NCBI GenBank assembly: GCA_900547165.1
Contig: URFZ01000005.1
Location: 83,065 to 147,064 of the forward strand
Length of the DNA stretch: 64,000 nt
Reading direction: 5' to 3'
Origin: an uncultured Eubacteriales bacterium
Lineage (GTDB): Bacteria > Bacillota > Clostridia > Oscillospirales > UBA644
The notes beneath the pieces were generated by a model. The model had not been told where the DNA came from. It did not search any database and was given only the letters and a program-made list of their open reading frames with translations. Below are positions 1 to 8,223 of the stretch, piece after piece; the first letter of the stretch is position 1, and each line of letters opens with the position of its first letter. Position numbers and translations under genes: made by a program.

Positions 1-405
1 TTCCGTTACCGCCATGGTCGAGTGACCGAGTTTTGCTTTCAAATCTATAACGTCCGCAAGTGTTGCGTCGGGCGTAAGGTTGGAATCGCTTGTAACAAAT
101 CCCGCCTTGTGATTCTTTACGCGTGCAACCATCTGTGCTTCGGATTCAATGGACTGTGAACCGTAGATAAACGATATGCCGCCCTCCTGTGCGAGTGCTA
201 TCGCCATTCTGTCGTCGGAAACCGCCTGCATGATGGCGGAAACGAGAGGAATATTGAGCGAGATTGCGGGTTCTTCGCCTTTGCGGTACTTGACCAAAGG
301 CGTTTTAAGGCTGACATTTGACGGAATGCATTCTGCGGAAGAATAACCGGGAACGAGCAGGTATTCTCCGAATGTGCGAGAGGGTTCTTCGAATATAAAT
401 GCCAT
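1..405 (-). CDS. guaB: IMP dehydrogenase, N-terminal part (runs off the window)
   Basis: The first 135 codons of an inosine-5'-monophosphate dehydrogenase, which oxidises IMP to XMP in the committed step of GMP synthesis. The reverse-strand ATG at 405-403 is preceded by AAGGAG. The product has the typical IMPDH N-terminus: an FGEYLLVPGYSS stretch, then the PLVSAIMQAVS and MAIALAQEGGIS motifs of the first barrel strands. It appears to be entering the CBS-domain region where the window ends, so the catalytic Cys loop lies outside. A consensus promoter sits upstream, and the gene is divergent from the spoIIIA operon. Confidence 0.93.
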   Translation of the reverse strand, partial: MAFIFEEPSRTFGEYLLVPGYSSAECIPSNVSLKTPLVKYRKGEEPAISLNIPLVSAIMQAVSDDRMAIALAQEGGISFIYGSQSIESEAQMVARVKNHKAGFVTSDSNLTPDATLADVIDLKAKLGHSTMAVTE

Positions 406-442
406 AACGATTCTCCTTGATTTCTTTTTAATATTACTGATT

Positions 443-472
443 ATTATATACCGACGGCTTGCCAAATGTCAA
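443..472 (-). promoter_or_regulatory. sigma-A-type promoter of guaB
   Basis: Reading the minus strand, TTGACA (472-467) and TATAAT (448-443) are 18 bp apart; a TATATA two bases closer gives a 16-bp spacer. It lies about 40 bp upstream of the guaB start, so the 5' leader is short and leaves no room for a riboswitch. Confidence 0.75.
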
Positions 473-530
473 CCCCGTTTTCGAAATGTTACGAATAATT
501 CCGAACACGGTTTAATATGAATGGAACAAG

Positions 531-1433
531 ATGAATGATTTTGATACCGAAAAATATTTCCCATATCCGCTGTCCGCGGTCGTCGGTCACGCCTTTGCCC
601 GCAGCGGGGACGGGCTTCGTCAGATAAGACTTTCCCGTTCGGGTTTTCTGAGTTTTGACATCGGCGGTAAGAACGTGTTCCCGTCTTCCGTGGGACGTGC
701 CGACGGCAATCCGATACGCATATCGGACGAGATTTTTGACGAATGTTTTCTGCGCGCCTGCGAATACTCCGTCCATACTTATGCTTCGCGCATACGGGAT
801 GGGTTTATTCCTCTTGACGGCGGGCATCGCGTCGGGGTTTGCGGCAGCGCCGTTACCGATGAGGGACAGGTTCTGCGCGTAAAAAATATTTCGTCGCTCG
901 ATTATCGCGTGGCTCACGCATTTTTCGGCTGTGCCGAACTCGGAGCGCGGTATATAACGGACGGCAAACGAATAAAAAATACCGTGATAGCGTCGCGCCC
1001 CGGCTGCGGAAAAACGACTTTCGTCCGAGACCTGTCGCGTCTGCTTTCCGCAAAAGGTTTTCGTGTCTGTGTCGTTGACACACGCTCCGAAATAGCCGCC
1101 ATGAAAAACGGCGTTCCCGGCTTTGACGTCGGTGCGCTGACGTCTGTTTTCGACGGTTATCCGAAAGCGTTCGGTATGGAAAGCGCCGTTCGCGCATTCT
1201 GTCCCGATGCGGTCGTCTGCGACGAAATAGGCAACGGGGACGACCTTTCCGCTCTGCGTTTTTTGTTTGCGCGTGGCGTGCCGTTTGTTGTGACCCTGCA
1301 TTGCGCCGACGCTTGCGAAATGATGAAAAATGCCGTGCTTCGCGAACTTATAGGCGAAAAACTCGTCGAAACAGTCATATTTCTCGACAGTTTGCCCTGT
1401 CCCACGCATATCAGAGAGGTGTTGACGCTGTGA
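531..1433 (+). CDS. spoIIIAA: Stage III sporulation protein AA (ATPase)
   Basis: 300-aa AAA/secretion-type ATPase, expected to power the SpoIIIA-SpoIIQ channel that links mother cell and forespore. The Walker A motif SRPGCGKTT is at about residue 154 and the Walker B stretch VVCDEIG at about residue 226. Length matches the family. It is the first gene of an eight-gene spoIIIA operon whose members overlap or nearly touch. Its stop overlaps the start of spoIIIAB (GTGA). A sigma-E promoter is expected upstream by analogy with Bacillus, but I could not place one confidently. Confidence 0.95.
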   Translation: MNDFDTEKYFPYPLSAVVGHAFARSGDGLRQIRLSRSGFLSFDIGGKNVFPSSVGRADGNPIRISDEIFDECFLRACEYSVHTYASRIRDGFIPLDGGHRVGVCGSAVTDEGQVLRVKNISSLDYRVAHAFFGCAELGARYITDGKRIKNTVIASRPGCGKTTFVRDLSRLLSAKGFRVCVVDTRSEIAAMKNGVPGFDVGALTSVFDGYPKAFGMESAVRAFCPDAVVCDEIGNGDDLSALRFLFARGVPFVVTLHCADACEMMKNAVLRELIGEKLVETVIFLDSLPCPTHIREVLTL

Positions 1434-1906
1434 AAATTTTTCTTTTGACGGTGGTCTTCGTCTGTTGCTGTTCCGTAGGGCTTTTGCGTGCGTTTTCTCT
1501 TGAAAAACGTCGAAAGTCGCTTTCGGAATTTATAGCGTTCCTTGATTTTGCGGAAACGCTTCTGAAAACGGAGAACCCTCCGACGGCAAGGATAGTCGAA
1601 CGTTCGGATTTTTCTCTGTTTGACGGCGTGACACCGCTTGCGGACACGGAAAAAACATATCGCGATTCCGTTGAAAAAAATCTTGCGCGGACGGGCTTTC
1701 TTGCACAGGACATCGCCTTGCTCGACACGTTTTTTTCGGAGTTCGGAAAGACTGACACCGAAAATCAACTGACGCTTGTTTCTTCCGTGCGCGAAGCCGC
1801 AGAAAAACTGTTTGCGGAAGCGGACGCGGACAAGACAAAATATGCAAGACCGTATGCCGTGTTCGGGCTTTTGGCAGGTGCGGCGCTTGTTATAATCTTT
1901 ATTTAG
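1430..1906 (+). CDS. spoIIIAB: Stage III sporulation protein AB
   Basis: 158-aa SpoIIIAB with an N-terminal membrane segment (about residues 2-20) and a cytosolic helical body resembling type II secretion GspF-like proteins, ending in a second hydrophobic segment (AGAALVIIFI). The chosen GTG start at 1430 overlaps the spoIIIAA stop, as is usual in this operon. An open frame continues upstream to 1301 but lies inside spoIIIAA, so it is not used. Family membership follows from operon position and the two-ended membrane layout. Confidence 0.9.
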   Translation: MKIFLLTVVFVCCCSVGLLRAFSLEKRRKSLSEFIAFLDFAETLLKTENPPTARIVERSDFSLFDGVTPLADTEKTYRDSVEKNLARTGFLAQDIALLDTFFSEFGKTDTENQLTLVSSVREAAEKLFAEADADKTKYARPYAVFGLLAGAALVIIFI

Positions 1907-1915
1907 GAGTTTTGA

Positions 1916-2110
1916 ATGGACATCTCCGTTTTGTTTAAGATAGCCGCCGTGGGCTTGATAGTTGCGCTGCTCAATCAACTGCTGACAAAAACGGACAGGG
2001 GAGAGTATGCCATGCTCGTGACCGTTGCGGGACTTATTGTTGTAATACTCGTCCTGCTCGGCAGTCTGACCGACCTTTTCGGAGCCATGCGCTCCGCATT
2101 CGGATTATGA
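1916..2110 (+). CDS. spoIIIAC: Stage III sporulation protein AC
   Basis: 64-aa membrane protein with two transmembrane helices, the standard size of SpoIIIAC. It carries the family-like segment VALLNQLLTKTDRGEYA between the helices. It overlaps spoIIIAD by four bases (ATGA), implying translational coupling. Its role is structural in the mother-cell-side channel of the SpoIIIA-SpoIIQ complex. Confidence 0.92.
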   Translation: MDISVLFKIAAVGLIVALLNQLLTKTDRGEYAMLVTVAGLIVVILVLLGSLTDLFGAMRSAFGL

Positions 2111-2493
2111 GTGCGCTTCGGGTCGTCGGCATCGCTCTTGCCGCCGTGATGATGACGCTTGTTCTGAAAAAAGAAAACGGTGCGGCGGCGCTTGCCGTTT
2201 CCGTTGCCGCAGGCGTTATCGTTTTGCTTTCCGCCGTTTCGGATATAACGTATCTTGTTTCGTATCTTCGCGGACTTGTCGCAAAAACGCCGACTGCGGC
2301 GGAGGGTCTCGGCGTTCTGCTCAAATGTGTCGGAATAGGGTACATAACCGCTTTCGGCGCGTCCGTCTGTTCCGATATGGGCGAAAAAGGACTTGCGGAC
2401 AAGGTTACTTTTGTCGGTCGGATACTTGTTCTCGTTACGGGCTTGCCCCTCGTGACTTCGTTCATTGATACGGTTGGTGAGATCCTGTGCTGA
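2107..2493 (+). CDS. spoIIIAD: Stage III sporulation protein AD
   Basis: 128-aa polytopic membrane protein with about four hydrophobic segments, matching SpoIIIAD in length. The central stretch GYITAFGASVCSDMGEKGLA is characteristic. It starts in the ATGA overlap with spoIIIAC, and its end overlaps the GTG start of spoIIIAE. Confidence 0.93.
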   Translation: MSALRVVGIALAAVMMTLVLKKENGAAALAVSVAAGVIVLLSAVSDITYLVSYLRGLVAKTPTAAEGLGVLLKCVGIGYITAFGASVCSDMGEKGLADKVTFVGRILVLVTGLPLVTSFIDTVGEILC

Positions 2494-3560
2494 AAAAGGT
2501 TTTTGTCATTGCGCTTGTCCTTGTTTTTACGCTTACATTGCCGTTTTCAACCTACGCGGAATCTCTTGAACAAGGACTTGCGGACGTAGAAGATGCGTTG
2601 CCCGAAAGCGTTCGCGAATACGGTCTGACAGCCGAAAACACCGCAGATTTCCTTGACCTCGGTAACGTGTTTTCGTTGCTGTTATCCGCACTCAAAAAGG
2701 CTTTTTCGGCGGCGGTCGTTCCGTTTTTGGCAACTCTTGCCTTTCTTGTCGCGCTTTATCTTTTGAATGCTCTTTTGTCGGACAAAGACAGTCCTCTTCA
2801 AAAAACGCTTTGCGCCGTTTTCGCGTTCGGTTCGCTTGTTTCGACTTTCGTTTCGGTTTTTGACGTTTCGTCCGCCGTTCGCACCTCGATAAGCGACGTC
2901 TGCGCGTTCGGTCAGTCTCTTTTCCCCGTCCTGCTTTCATGTGTCGGTGCGTCGGGACGAGCCGCCCGCGCCGCGGCGGCTTCTGTCGAAACGGGAGTGC
3001 TGTTTTCCGCGTTGTCTTTTGTCGGGACGGAACTTGTCGTTCCATGCGTTAATACGTTTTTCGCAATAGGCGTGACCTCTTCCGTCTTGTCGAACGGGGC
3101 TCTTTATTCGCTGTCCAAAACGCTTAAAAAAATCTGCGTTTCCGCGCTCGGCGTCTGCTCTCTCGTTTTCTCTCTTTCCGTCGGTGCACGGCATGCGCTT
3201 GCGTCGGGTGCTGATGCAACTTCCGTCCGTTCCGCCGCTTATGCTGTGGGTAACGGTATCCCCGTCGTAGGCGGAAGCATAGGCGAATCAATGTCCGCCG
3301 TGTTTGCAAGCGCGGAAGCCGTCGCAAAAAATATCGGGGTGTTCGGCGCGGTCGCCGTTGTTTTACTGCTCTTTTCACCGCTGGTCACCGTCGGCGTGCT
3401 GTGGCTTTTGTCTTCGGTTTCGGGTGCTGTTGCGGAAATGTTCGGTCTTGACCGTATGCGCCGTTTTTTCTCTGTCGTTTGCGACGCGTATTCTCTCGTT
3501 GCCGCGCTTGCCGCAGGCGTCGGCGTGCTTGTCATTATCAGTCTTGGGTTGGTGATGTGA
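2487..3560 (+). CDS. spoIIIAE: Stage III sporulation protein AE
   Basis: 357-aa integral membrane protein, the largest membrane subunit of the SpoIIIA complex. It has an N-terminal signal-like segment (residues 1-24), a short extracytoplasmic region, then about seven hydrophobic helices. The GTG start at 2487 lies within the last codons of spoIIIAD, so the two genes overlap by seven bases. The gene ends in TGATG shared with spoIIIAF. Confidence 0.93.
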   Translation: MLKKVFVIALVLVFTLTLPFSTYAESLEQGLADVEDALPESVREYGLTAENTADFLDLGNVFSLLLSALKKAFSAAVVPFLATLAFLVALYLLNALLSDKDSPLQKTLCAVFAFGSLVSTFVSVFDVSSAVRTSISDVCAFGQSLFPVLLSCVGASGRAARAAAASVETGVLFSALSFVGTELVVPCVNTFFAIGVTSSVLSNGALYSLSKTLKKICVSALGVCSLVFSLSVGARHALASGADATSVRSAAYAVGNGIPVVGGSIGESMSAVFASAEAVAKNIGVFGAVAVVLLLFSPLVTVGVLWLLSSVSGAVAEMFGLDRMRRFFSVVCDAYSLVAALAAGVGVLVIISLGLVM

Positions 3561-3949
3561 TGAACGAATTTTTTTTCACCGTCATTGTTCTCTGTGTGGT
3601 TTGCGCTTTTCTCGAATGTCTGCTGCCGAAAAAGGCGGGCGATCTCGGCGCGCTCTGCTCCCTTTTTGTCGTTGTCTGCGTGCTCGGTGCATTCACTCTT
3701 TCGGACGGCATTGAATTTTCTCCGTCCGCACCCGTGGCGTATGACGATATGTCCGACTACGCATTCCGCAAAGCCTGCGAAGAGCACGTTTCGGAAATAT
3801 GCGAGGAATACGGCGTTACGGCATCTTCCGTGCAGATTGTTTCGCAGAACGGCAAAAGCGTGGAAAAACTGACGCTGGGCACCGAAAAAAACGACGGTCT
3901 TGCGGCACGTCTCCGCGAGATTTTCGGGTGCGAGGTGACGTTTGAATGA
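3560..3949 (+). CDS. spoIIIAF: Stage III sporulation protein AF
   Basis: 129-aa protein with two N-terminal transmembrane helices (about residues 5-22 and 30-48) and a C-terminal extracytoplasmic domain, as in SpoIIIAF. The ATG at 3560 overlaps the spoIIIAE stop by one base. An open frame extends upstream to 3479 but overlaps spoIIIAE. The C-terminal domain is expected to form part of the ring stack in the intermembrane space. Confidence 0.9.
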   Translation: MNEFFFTVIVLCVVCAFLECLLPKKAGDLGALCSLFVVVCVLGAFTLSDGIEFSPSAPVAYDDMSDYAFRKACEEHVSEICEEYGVTASSVQIVSQNGKSVEKLTLGTEKNDGLAARLREIFGCEVTFE

Positions 3950-4452
3950 GACAGAAAAAATTTGACCTGAAAGAACTGAAAAAACGGTTTTTACACAAAA
4001 AAACTCTGATTCCCGTTTTGATATGCGCCGTCGCGGTTCTGTTCCTTGCTTTCGGCTTCGGCTCGGGAAACAAAGAAACTGTGACGGAAGCTGAAAGCAC
4101 CTCCGTCGAACGTTATGTCGCCGATATCGAACGCCGCCTTTGCGAACTGCTATCGAAAATAGATGGCGTGGGAAGATGCGAAGTCATGATAACCGTTTCG
4201 ACGTCGGAACGGAGCGTATTTCTTTCCGACACGGAGAAAAACGGTGATAATTCTTCGACTTCGCACATAAAGATAAAAACGGGCGGGAACGAACAGGCTG
4301 TCGCGGAATTTCGGTATATGCCCGCCGTTGCGGGGGTCGCCGTCGTCTGCGAGGGCGCGGGAAGCGTCAGCGTCAGAAGCGAAGTTGCCGAAGTCGTCAG
4401 CGGCGTTCTCGGCATAGACAGAACCCTTGTTTCGGTCGCAAAACGTAAATGA
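3946..4452 (+). CDS. spoIIIAG: Stage III sporulation protein AG
   Basis: 168-aa protein: positively charged N-terminus, one membrane helix (about residues 20-36), then an extracytoplasmic ring-building domain including LLSKIDGVGRCEVMITV. SpoIIIAG makes the large ring of the feeding-tube channel in Bacillus. It overlaps spoIIIAF by four bases and is followed by spoIIIAH after 17 bp. Confidence 0.92.
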   Translation: MRQKKFDLKELKKRFLHKKTLIPVLICAVAVLFLAFGFGSGNKETVTEAESTSVERYVADIERRLCELLSKIDGVGRCEVMITVSTSERSVFLSDTEKNGDNSSTSHIKIKTGGNEQAVAEFRYMPAVAGVAVVCEGAGSVSVRSEVAEVVSGVLGIDRTLVSVAKRK

Positions 4453-4469
4453 TTTTGGGGAGAACTCTT

Positions 4470-4964
4470 ATGAAATTCAGAAAAACACGTTGGTTGATAG
4501 CATTCCTGACCGTTGCCGTTATCGTTGCCGTCGGCATAGGCTGGCGCGTCTCTTCCGGCAAAAAGACCGTGCCCGAAACCGTGGGAACGGACAAAACCGT
4601 CAAGACTTCTGCGGACGACGATTATTTTGACACCGCCCGTTACACACGCCAGCAGTCCCGCGACGAGGCGATAGGTGTGCTGAAAAGTGTTGTCAACAAC
4701 GAAAACGCCGACGACCAATCAAGACTTGAAGCCGCCGATAAGATAAACGGTTATGCCGTGCGCAGCGAACAGGAAAAAGCGATAGAAAATCAGATAATCG
4801 CAAAAGGGTTCGAGGACTGTATAGTGTTTGTCGGCGAGGATAACGCCTGCGTTGTCGTCAAAACCGACGGTCTGACTTCCGCACAGGCGGCTCAGATACT
4901 CGACATAATCGCTTCTGCCACACATCTGAACTCAAATGTCATAAAAATTATTGAGATGAAGTAG
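4470..4964 (+). CDS. spoIIIAH: Stage III sporulation protein AH
   Basis: 164-aa protein with one N-terminal membrane helix (about residues 8-25) and a YscJ/FliF-like ring domain that pairs with SpoIIQ across the intermembrane space. The ATG at 4470 is preceded by GGGGAG at good spacing, so it is preferred over an in-frame start at 4449 that lies at the end of spoIIIAG. It is the last spoIIIA gene. No hairpin terminator separates it from the next gene, which has its own promoter. Confidence 0.92.
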   Translation: MKFRKTRWLIAFLTVAVIVAVGIGWRVSSGKKTVPETVGTDKTVKTSADDDYFDTARYTRQQSRDEAIGVLKSVVNNENADDQSRLEAADKINGYAVRSEQEKAIENQIIAKGFEDCIVFVGEDNACVVVKTDGLTSAQAAQILDIIASATHLNSNVIKIIEMK

Positions 4965-4992
4965 TGACAAACGGGAAAAAATGTGATATAAT
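4964..4992 (+). promoter_or_regulatory. promoter for the asp23-nusB-xse-ispA operon
   Basis: GTGACA (4964-4969), 17-bp spacer, perfect TATAAT (4987-4992). It starts at the stop codon of spoIIIAH and would give housekeeping expression to the downstream genes. The leader to the asp23 start is about 90 nt. Confidence 0.65.
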
Positions 4993-5087
4993 ATACTCGG
5001 AACATTATAAACGGATTCTTAAAACCCCGTATTTGCCGTTTTCGGCATTGCGGCATTTTATCCGAAAGACCAAGGAGGCTGTACATT

Positions 5088-5459
5088 ATGGCAGATGAGA
5101 ACATCGGTTCCGTAAAGATTTCCGAAGAAGTTATCGCAGGCATCGCTTCGACCGCCGCTTGCGAGGTCGAGGGCGTTACCCGTCTTTCCTCAAAAGGCGT
5201 TGCGGCAGCGAAAGAACTTGTTACAGAATATAAACAGATAGCAAAAGGCGTCTATGCCGCGGCTGCGCCCGGAGTTGTCAATTTCTGCGTGGGAATAGTC
5301 GTTGAAAACGGCGTAAAAGTGCAGAAAGTGTCTTCCGAAGTGCAGAAGAAAGTCAAGGACGCGGTTGAGACCATGACGGGACTTTGCGTCGGAGAAGTCA
5401 ACGTTCTTGTTGTCGGCGTTCATACCGATAAAAAACCTGCTGCGGAAAACAACGACTGA
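5088..5459 (+). CDS. Asp23/Gls24 family envelope stress protein
   Basis: 123-aa protein of the Asp23/Gls24 (YqhY-like) family. It shows the conserved SEEVIAGIASTAACEVEGV opening, followed by a VNFCVGIVVENGVKV strand region and a QKKVKDAVETMTGL helix. YqhY homologues sit upstream of nusB in many Firmicutes and have been linked to fatty-acid/acetyl-CoA carboxylase control; here the acc genes are absent. Start chosen on AAGGAGG upstream of the ATG. Confidence 0.9.
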   Translation: MADENIGSVKISEEVIAGIASTAACEVEGVTRLSSKGVAAAKELVTEYKQIAKGVYAAAAPGVVNFCVGIVVENGVKVQKVSSEVQKKVKDAVETMTGLCVGEVNVLVVGVHTDKKPAAENND

Positions 5460-5488
5460 ACCGTAAAACGGAAGGATATTGCCTTTAT

Positions 5489-5890
5489 ATGAAAAGAAAA
5501 GACGCCAGAGAAAACGCTTTTAAGGTCCTTTTTGAAATATCTTTTTCGGACGATGCGGACGTTGACGAAACAATGACGCTTGCCGCCGAAAATATGGGAT
5601 ATGAGTTCGATGACTATTGCCGCGGACTTATAAAAGGCGTTGTCTCGGAAAAAGAAAAAATAGATTCCGTTCTGAACGAGTTCAGCACAAAATGGAAAAC
5701 GGACAGACTGTCCCGCGTTGCTCTTTGCGCTTCGGAGATAGCCGTTTTCGAAATCATGGGCGGTGAAGTTCCGCTCGCAGTCGCCGTCAACGAGGCTATC
5801 GAACTTGTCAAAAAATTCGATACGGATACAAGCGCGAAATACATAAACGGCGTTCTCGGCGGTTATGTTCGCTCCAAAGATGTCGGCTGA
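5489..5890 (+). CDS. nusB: Transcription antitermination factor NusB
   Basis: 133-aa all-helical NusB, which binds boxA RNA with NusE/S10 in rRNA antitermination. The KRKDARENAFKVLFEISFS start and the PLAVAVNEAIELVKKF and INGVLGGYVR motifs near the C-terminus are diagnostic. The position downstream of asp23 and upstream of xseA is the usual Clostridia order. Its last codons overlap the next gene. Confidence 0.95.
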   Translation: MKRKDARENAFKVLFEISFSDDADVDETMTLAAENMGYEFDDYCRGLIKGVVSEKEKIDSVLNEFSTKWKTDRLSRVALCASEIAVFEIMGGEVPLAVAVNEAIELVKKFDTDTSAKYINGVLGGYVRSKDVG

Positions 5891-6827
5891 CAAAGCGCTG
5901 GCTTTCGATACAAGCAATTACACCACCTCCGCCGCAACGCTCACCGTTTCGGGAGAGGTCTTCAACTCAAAAAAACTTTTGCCCGTCGAAAGCGGCAAAC
6001 GCGGACTGCGGCAGTCCGATGCCGTGTTTGCGCATACCAAGCAATTATATGATGTTTTTCAAAGCCTCGATCCAAGCGGTATCGAGGCTGTCGGTGTTTC
6101 AACGCGCCCGCGCAGCATTGAGGGCTCATATATGCCGTGTTTTCTTGTCGGCAAAAACGTCGGTCACATCGTAGCCAAAACGCTCGGCGTTCCCGTGTAT
6201 GAATTTTCGCATCAGCAGGGTCATATCGCTGCGGGCATTTTTTCCTGCGGCAAAAAAGAATTGCTGAACGGCGGTTTTTATGCGTTTCATCTTTCGGGCG
6301 GCACGATGGAACTTGCCGAAGTCGAAAGCATGGACAAGATAAGAATAGTCGCAGAGACCGACGACCTTACGGCGGGACAACTCATAGACCGCTGCGGAGT
6401 CCGTCTCGGGCTCGGTTTTCCCTCAGGCGCGGAACTTGAAAAACTTGCGCGTGACGGCACATCGCCGCGAAAACCGAAAGTCGTTTTCAGAAACGGAAAA
6501 TGCAGTCTTTCGGGCTTTGAAAACATTGCCGAAAAAATGATTTCGGACGGCGTTTCGCCTTGCGATACCGCCGCATTTGTTTTTGAGAGCGTTTATAAAA
6601 ATATAGAGACCATGACCGATTATGCCGTTCGCGAATACGGCGAAAAACCGGTTCTTTTCGTCGGCGGCGTTATGTCAAACGCACTTATGCGCCCTCGGCT
6701 TGAAGCGCGGTACGAATCGTATTTTGCCGAGCCGTCTCTTTCAAGCGATAATGCCGTCGGCACCGCTTATCTGACGCTTGCCGCCGCAAACGGCGATATT
6801 GATATTTTCAGCCCCGCGGCAGAGTAG
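5865..6827 (+). CDS. TsaD-like (peptidase M22 / Kae1 family) paralogue
   Basis: 320-aa ASKHA-fold protein related to TsaD/Kae1. It starts with the nucleotide-binding strand ALAFDTSNYTTSAA, has SHQQGH (about residue 114) in the place of the TsaD HxEGH metal site, and ends with a FVGGVMSNALMR motif. This TsaD-like paralogue is common between nusB and xseA in Clostridia; its activity is not established. The metal-site residues partly differ from true TsaD, so t6A synthesis should not be assumed. An alternative ATG is at 5880; both overlap nusB. Confidence 0.75.
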   Translation: MFAPKMSADKALAFDTSNYTTSAATLTVSGEVFNSKKLLPVESGKRGLRQSDAVFAHTKQLYDVFQSLDPSGIEAVGVSTRPRSIEGSYMPCFLVGKNVGHIVAKTLGVPVYEFSHQQGHIAAGIFSCGKKELLNGGFYAFHLSGGTMELAEVESMDKIRIVAETDDLTAGQLIDRCGVRLGLGFPSGAELEKLARDGTSPRKPKVVFRNGKCSLSGFENIAEKMISDGVSPCDTAAFVFESVYKNIETMTDYAVREYGEKPVLFVGGVMSNALMRPRLEARYESYFAEPSLSSDNAVGTAYLTLAAANGDIDIFSPAAE

Positions 6828-6839
6828 GGAGGGTTTATC

Positions 6840-8030
6840 ATGGCTTTGACCGTGACGGTCTCACAACTGAATATGTATGTTAAGTCCGTGTTGACTTCCG
6901 ACCCTAATCTGAAAGGCGTTACCGTTCGCGGAGAAATTTCCAACTATACGCGCAACGCCCGCAGCGGACATGCTTATTTCACTTTGAAAGATTCCTCCGC
7001 CGCCGTCAAGTGCGTGATGTTTTCTTCGGCGTGTTCGAAAGTAAAGTTTGACGTGTCGGACGGGCTTGAAGTGTTTGTTACGGGAAGCGTCGCTTTGTAT
7101 GAACGTGACGGCGCTTATCAACTCTATGCCGAAAAAATGACACCTGTCGGAATAGGCGCGGCGTATCTGGCTTTTCTTCAACTCAAAGAAAAACTTGAAA
7201 AAACGGGACTTTTCGCTCCCGAATATAAAAAACCTCTTCCGCGCTTTCCGCGCACGATAGGGCTTATAACATCAAAAACGGGTGCTGCGGTAAAGGACTT
7301 CCTCTCAATATCGAAAGCAAGGTTTCCGTCTGCCGAGATAATCGTTTATCCCGCAACCGTTCAGGGCGACGGGTGCCGTGACAGCGTTGTCGGCGGTATC
7401 GGATATTTCGAACACCGAGGCGTAGACGTTATTTGTATCGCCCGCGGCGGAGGTTCATACGAGGACCTTGCCTGTTTCAACGACGAAGCGCTTGCTTATG
7501 CCATATTTCAGGCAAAAACGCCTGTCGTCAGCGCAATAGGACACGACATAGATTTCACCGTTCCGGATTTTGTTGCAGACGTCCGAGCCGCAACCCCGTC
7601 GAACGCCGCCGAACTTATCTGCCCGTCTTCATCCGAACTGAAAAATTCAGTGACTTCTTTGAAGACCCGCGCCGCAAACGCCGCCGTTTCGCAGATAAGA
7701 GCCGAACAAAACAGGGTTGAAACGCTTTGCTCCCGCTCTTCGCCTCTCCGTTTAGTCGGAGAAAAAACGATATTGCTCGACGGACTTTCCGCCCGCATTT
7801 CATCCGCCGCAAAACACGACGTCGCACTTTTGGGGCAAACGCTTGAAAGGCTTGTCGGAAAAGTTGAGGCAATGAACCCGCTGTCCGTGTTAAAACGCGG
7901 ATATGCCGCCGTTTCTCTCGGCAAAAAAACCGTATCACGCGCTTCGGAAATATCCGAGGGCGACAAAATAAAACTCAGATTTACCGATGGGGTGATTGAC
8001 TGTGTCGCAGGAAAAAGAGATGACTTATGA
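6840..8030 (+). CDS. xseA: Exodeoxyribonuclease VII large subunit
   Basis: 396-aa XseA, the catalytic subunit of the single-strand DNA exonuclease ExoVII. It has an N-terminal OB fold (about residues 5-100, with VRGEISNYTRNARSGHAYFT), a catalytic core with IGLITSKTGAA, IARGGGS and SAIGHDIDFTVPDFVADVRA, then a long helical region and a C-terminal KRGYA motif. Preceded by AGGGAGG. It overlaps xseB, as expected for the two-subunit enzyme. Confidence 0.96.
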   Translation: MALTVTVSQLNMYVKSVLTSDPNLKGVTVRGEISNYTRNARSGHAYFTLKDSSAAVKCVMFSSACSKVKFDVSDGLEVFVTGSVALYERDGAYQLYAEKMTPVGIGAAYLAFLQLKEKLEKTGLFAPEYKKPLPRFPRTIGLITSKTGAAVKDFLSISKARFPSAEIIVYPATVQGDGCRDSVVGGIGYFEHRGVDVICIARGGGSYEDLACFNDEALAYAIFQAKTPVVSAIGHDIDFTVPDFVADVRAATPSNAAELICPSSSELKNSVTSLKTRAANAAVSQIRAEQNRVETLCSRSSPLRLVGEKTILLDGLSARISSAAKHDVALLGQTLERLVGKVEAMNPLSVLKRGYAAVSLGKKTVSRASEISEGDKIKLRFTDGVIDCVAGKRDDL

Positions 8031-8223
8031 AAAGGCGATAAAACGCCTTGAAGAGATCGCTTTGCAGATGGAAAGCGGAAAACTTACGCTTGACGAATCA
8101 ATAAAGTATTACGAAGAGAGCGTAAAACTCACGGAGTTTTGCTATTCAAAACTCGAATCCTTCAAACAACGCATTTATGAAGTAACATCATCGGGAGAAA
8201 AGGAGTTCGCTCAAAATGATTGA
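8002..8223 (+). CDS. xseB: Exodeoxyribonuclease VII small subunit
   Basis: 73-aa XseB with the family signature YEKAIKRLEEIALQMESG followed by LTLDESIKYYEES. A GTG start at 8002 is chosen because GGGGTG lies 7 bp upstream; a TTG at 7996 would be too close to that ribosome site. The gene overlaps the end of xseA and its stop overlaps the start of ispA, indicating translational coupling. Confidence 0.93.
   Translation: MSQEKEMTYEKAIKRLEEIALQMESGKLTLDESIKYYEESVKLTEFCYSKLESFKQRIYEVTSSGEKEFAQND

Noticed and set aside
406..530. sigma-E promoter for spoIIIAA
   Set aside because: Expected from Bacillus, but no sequence matches both boxes at proper spacing well enough to report.
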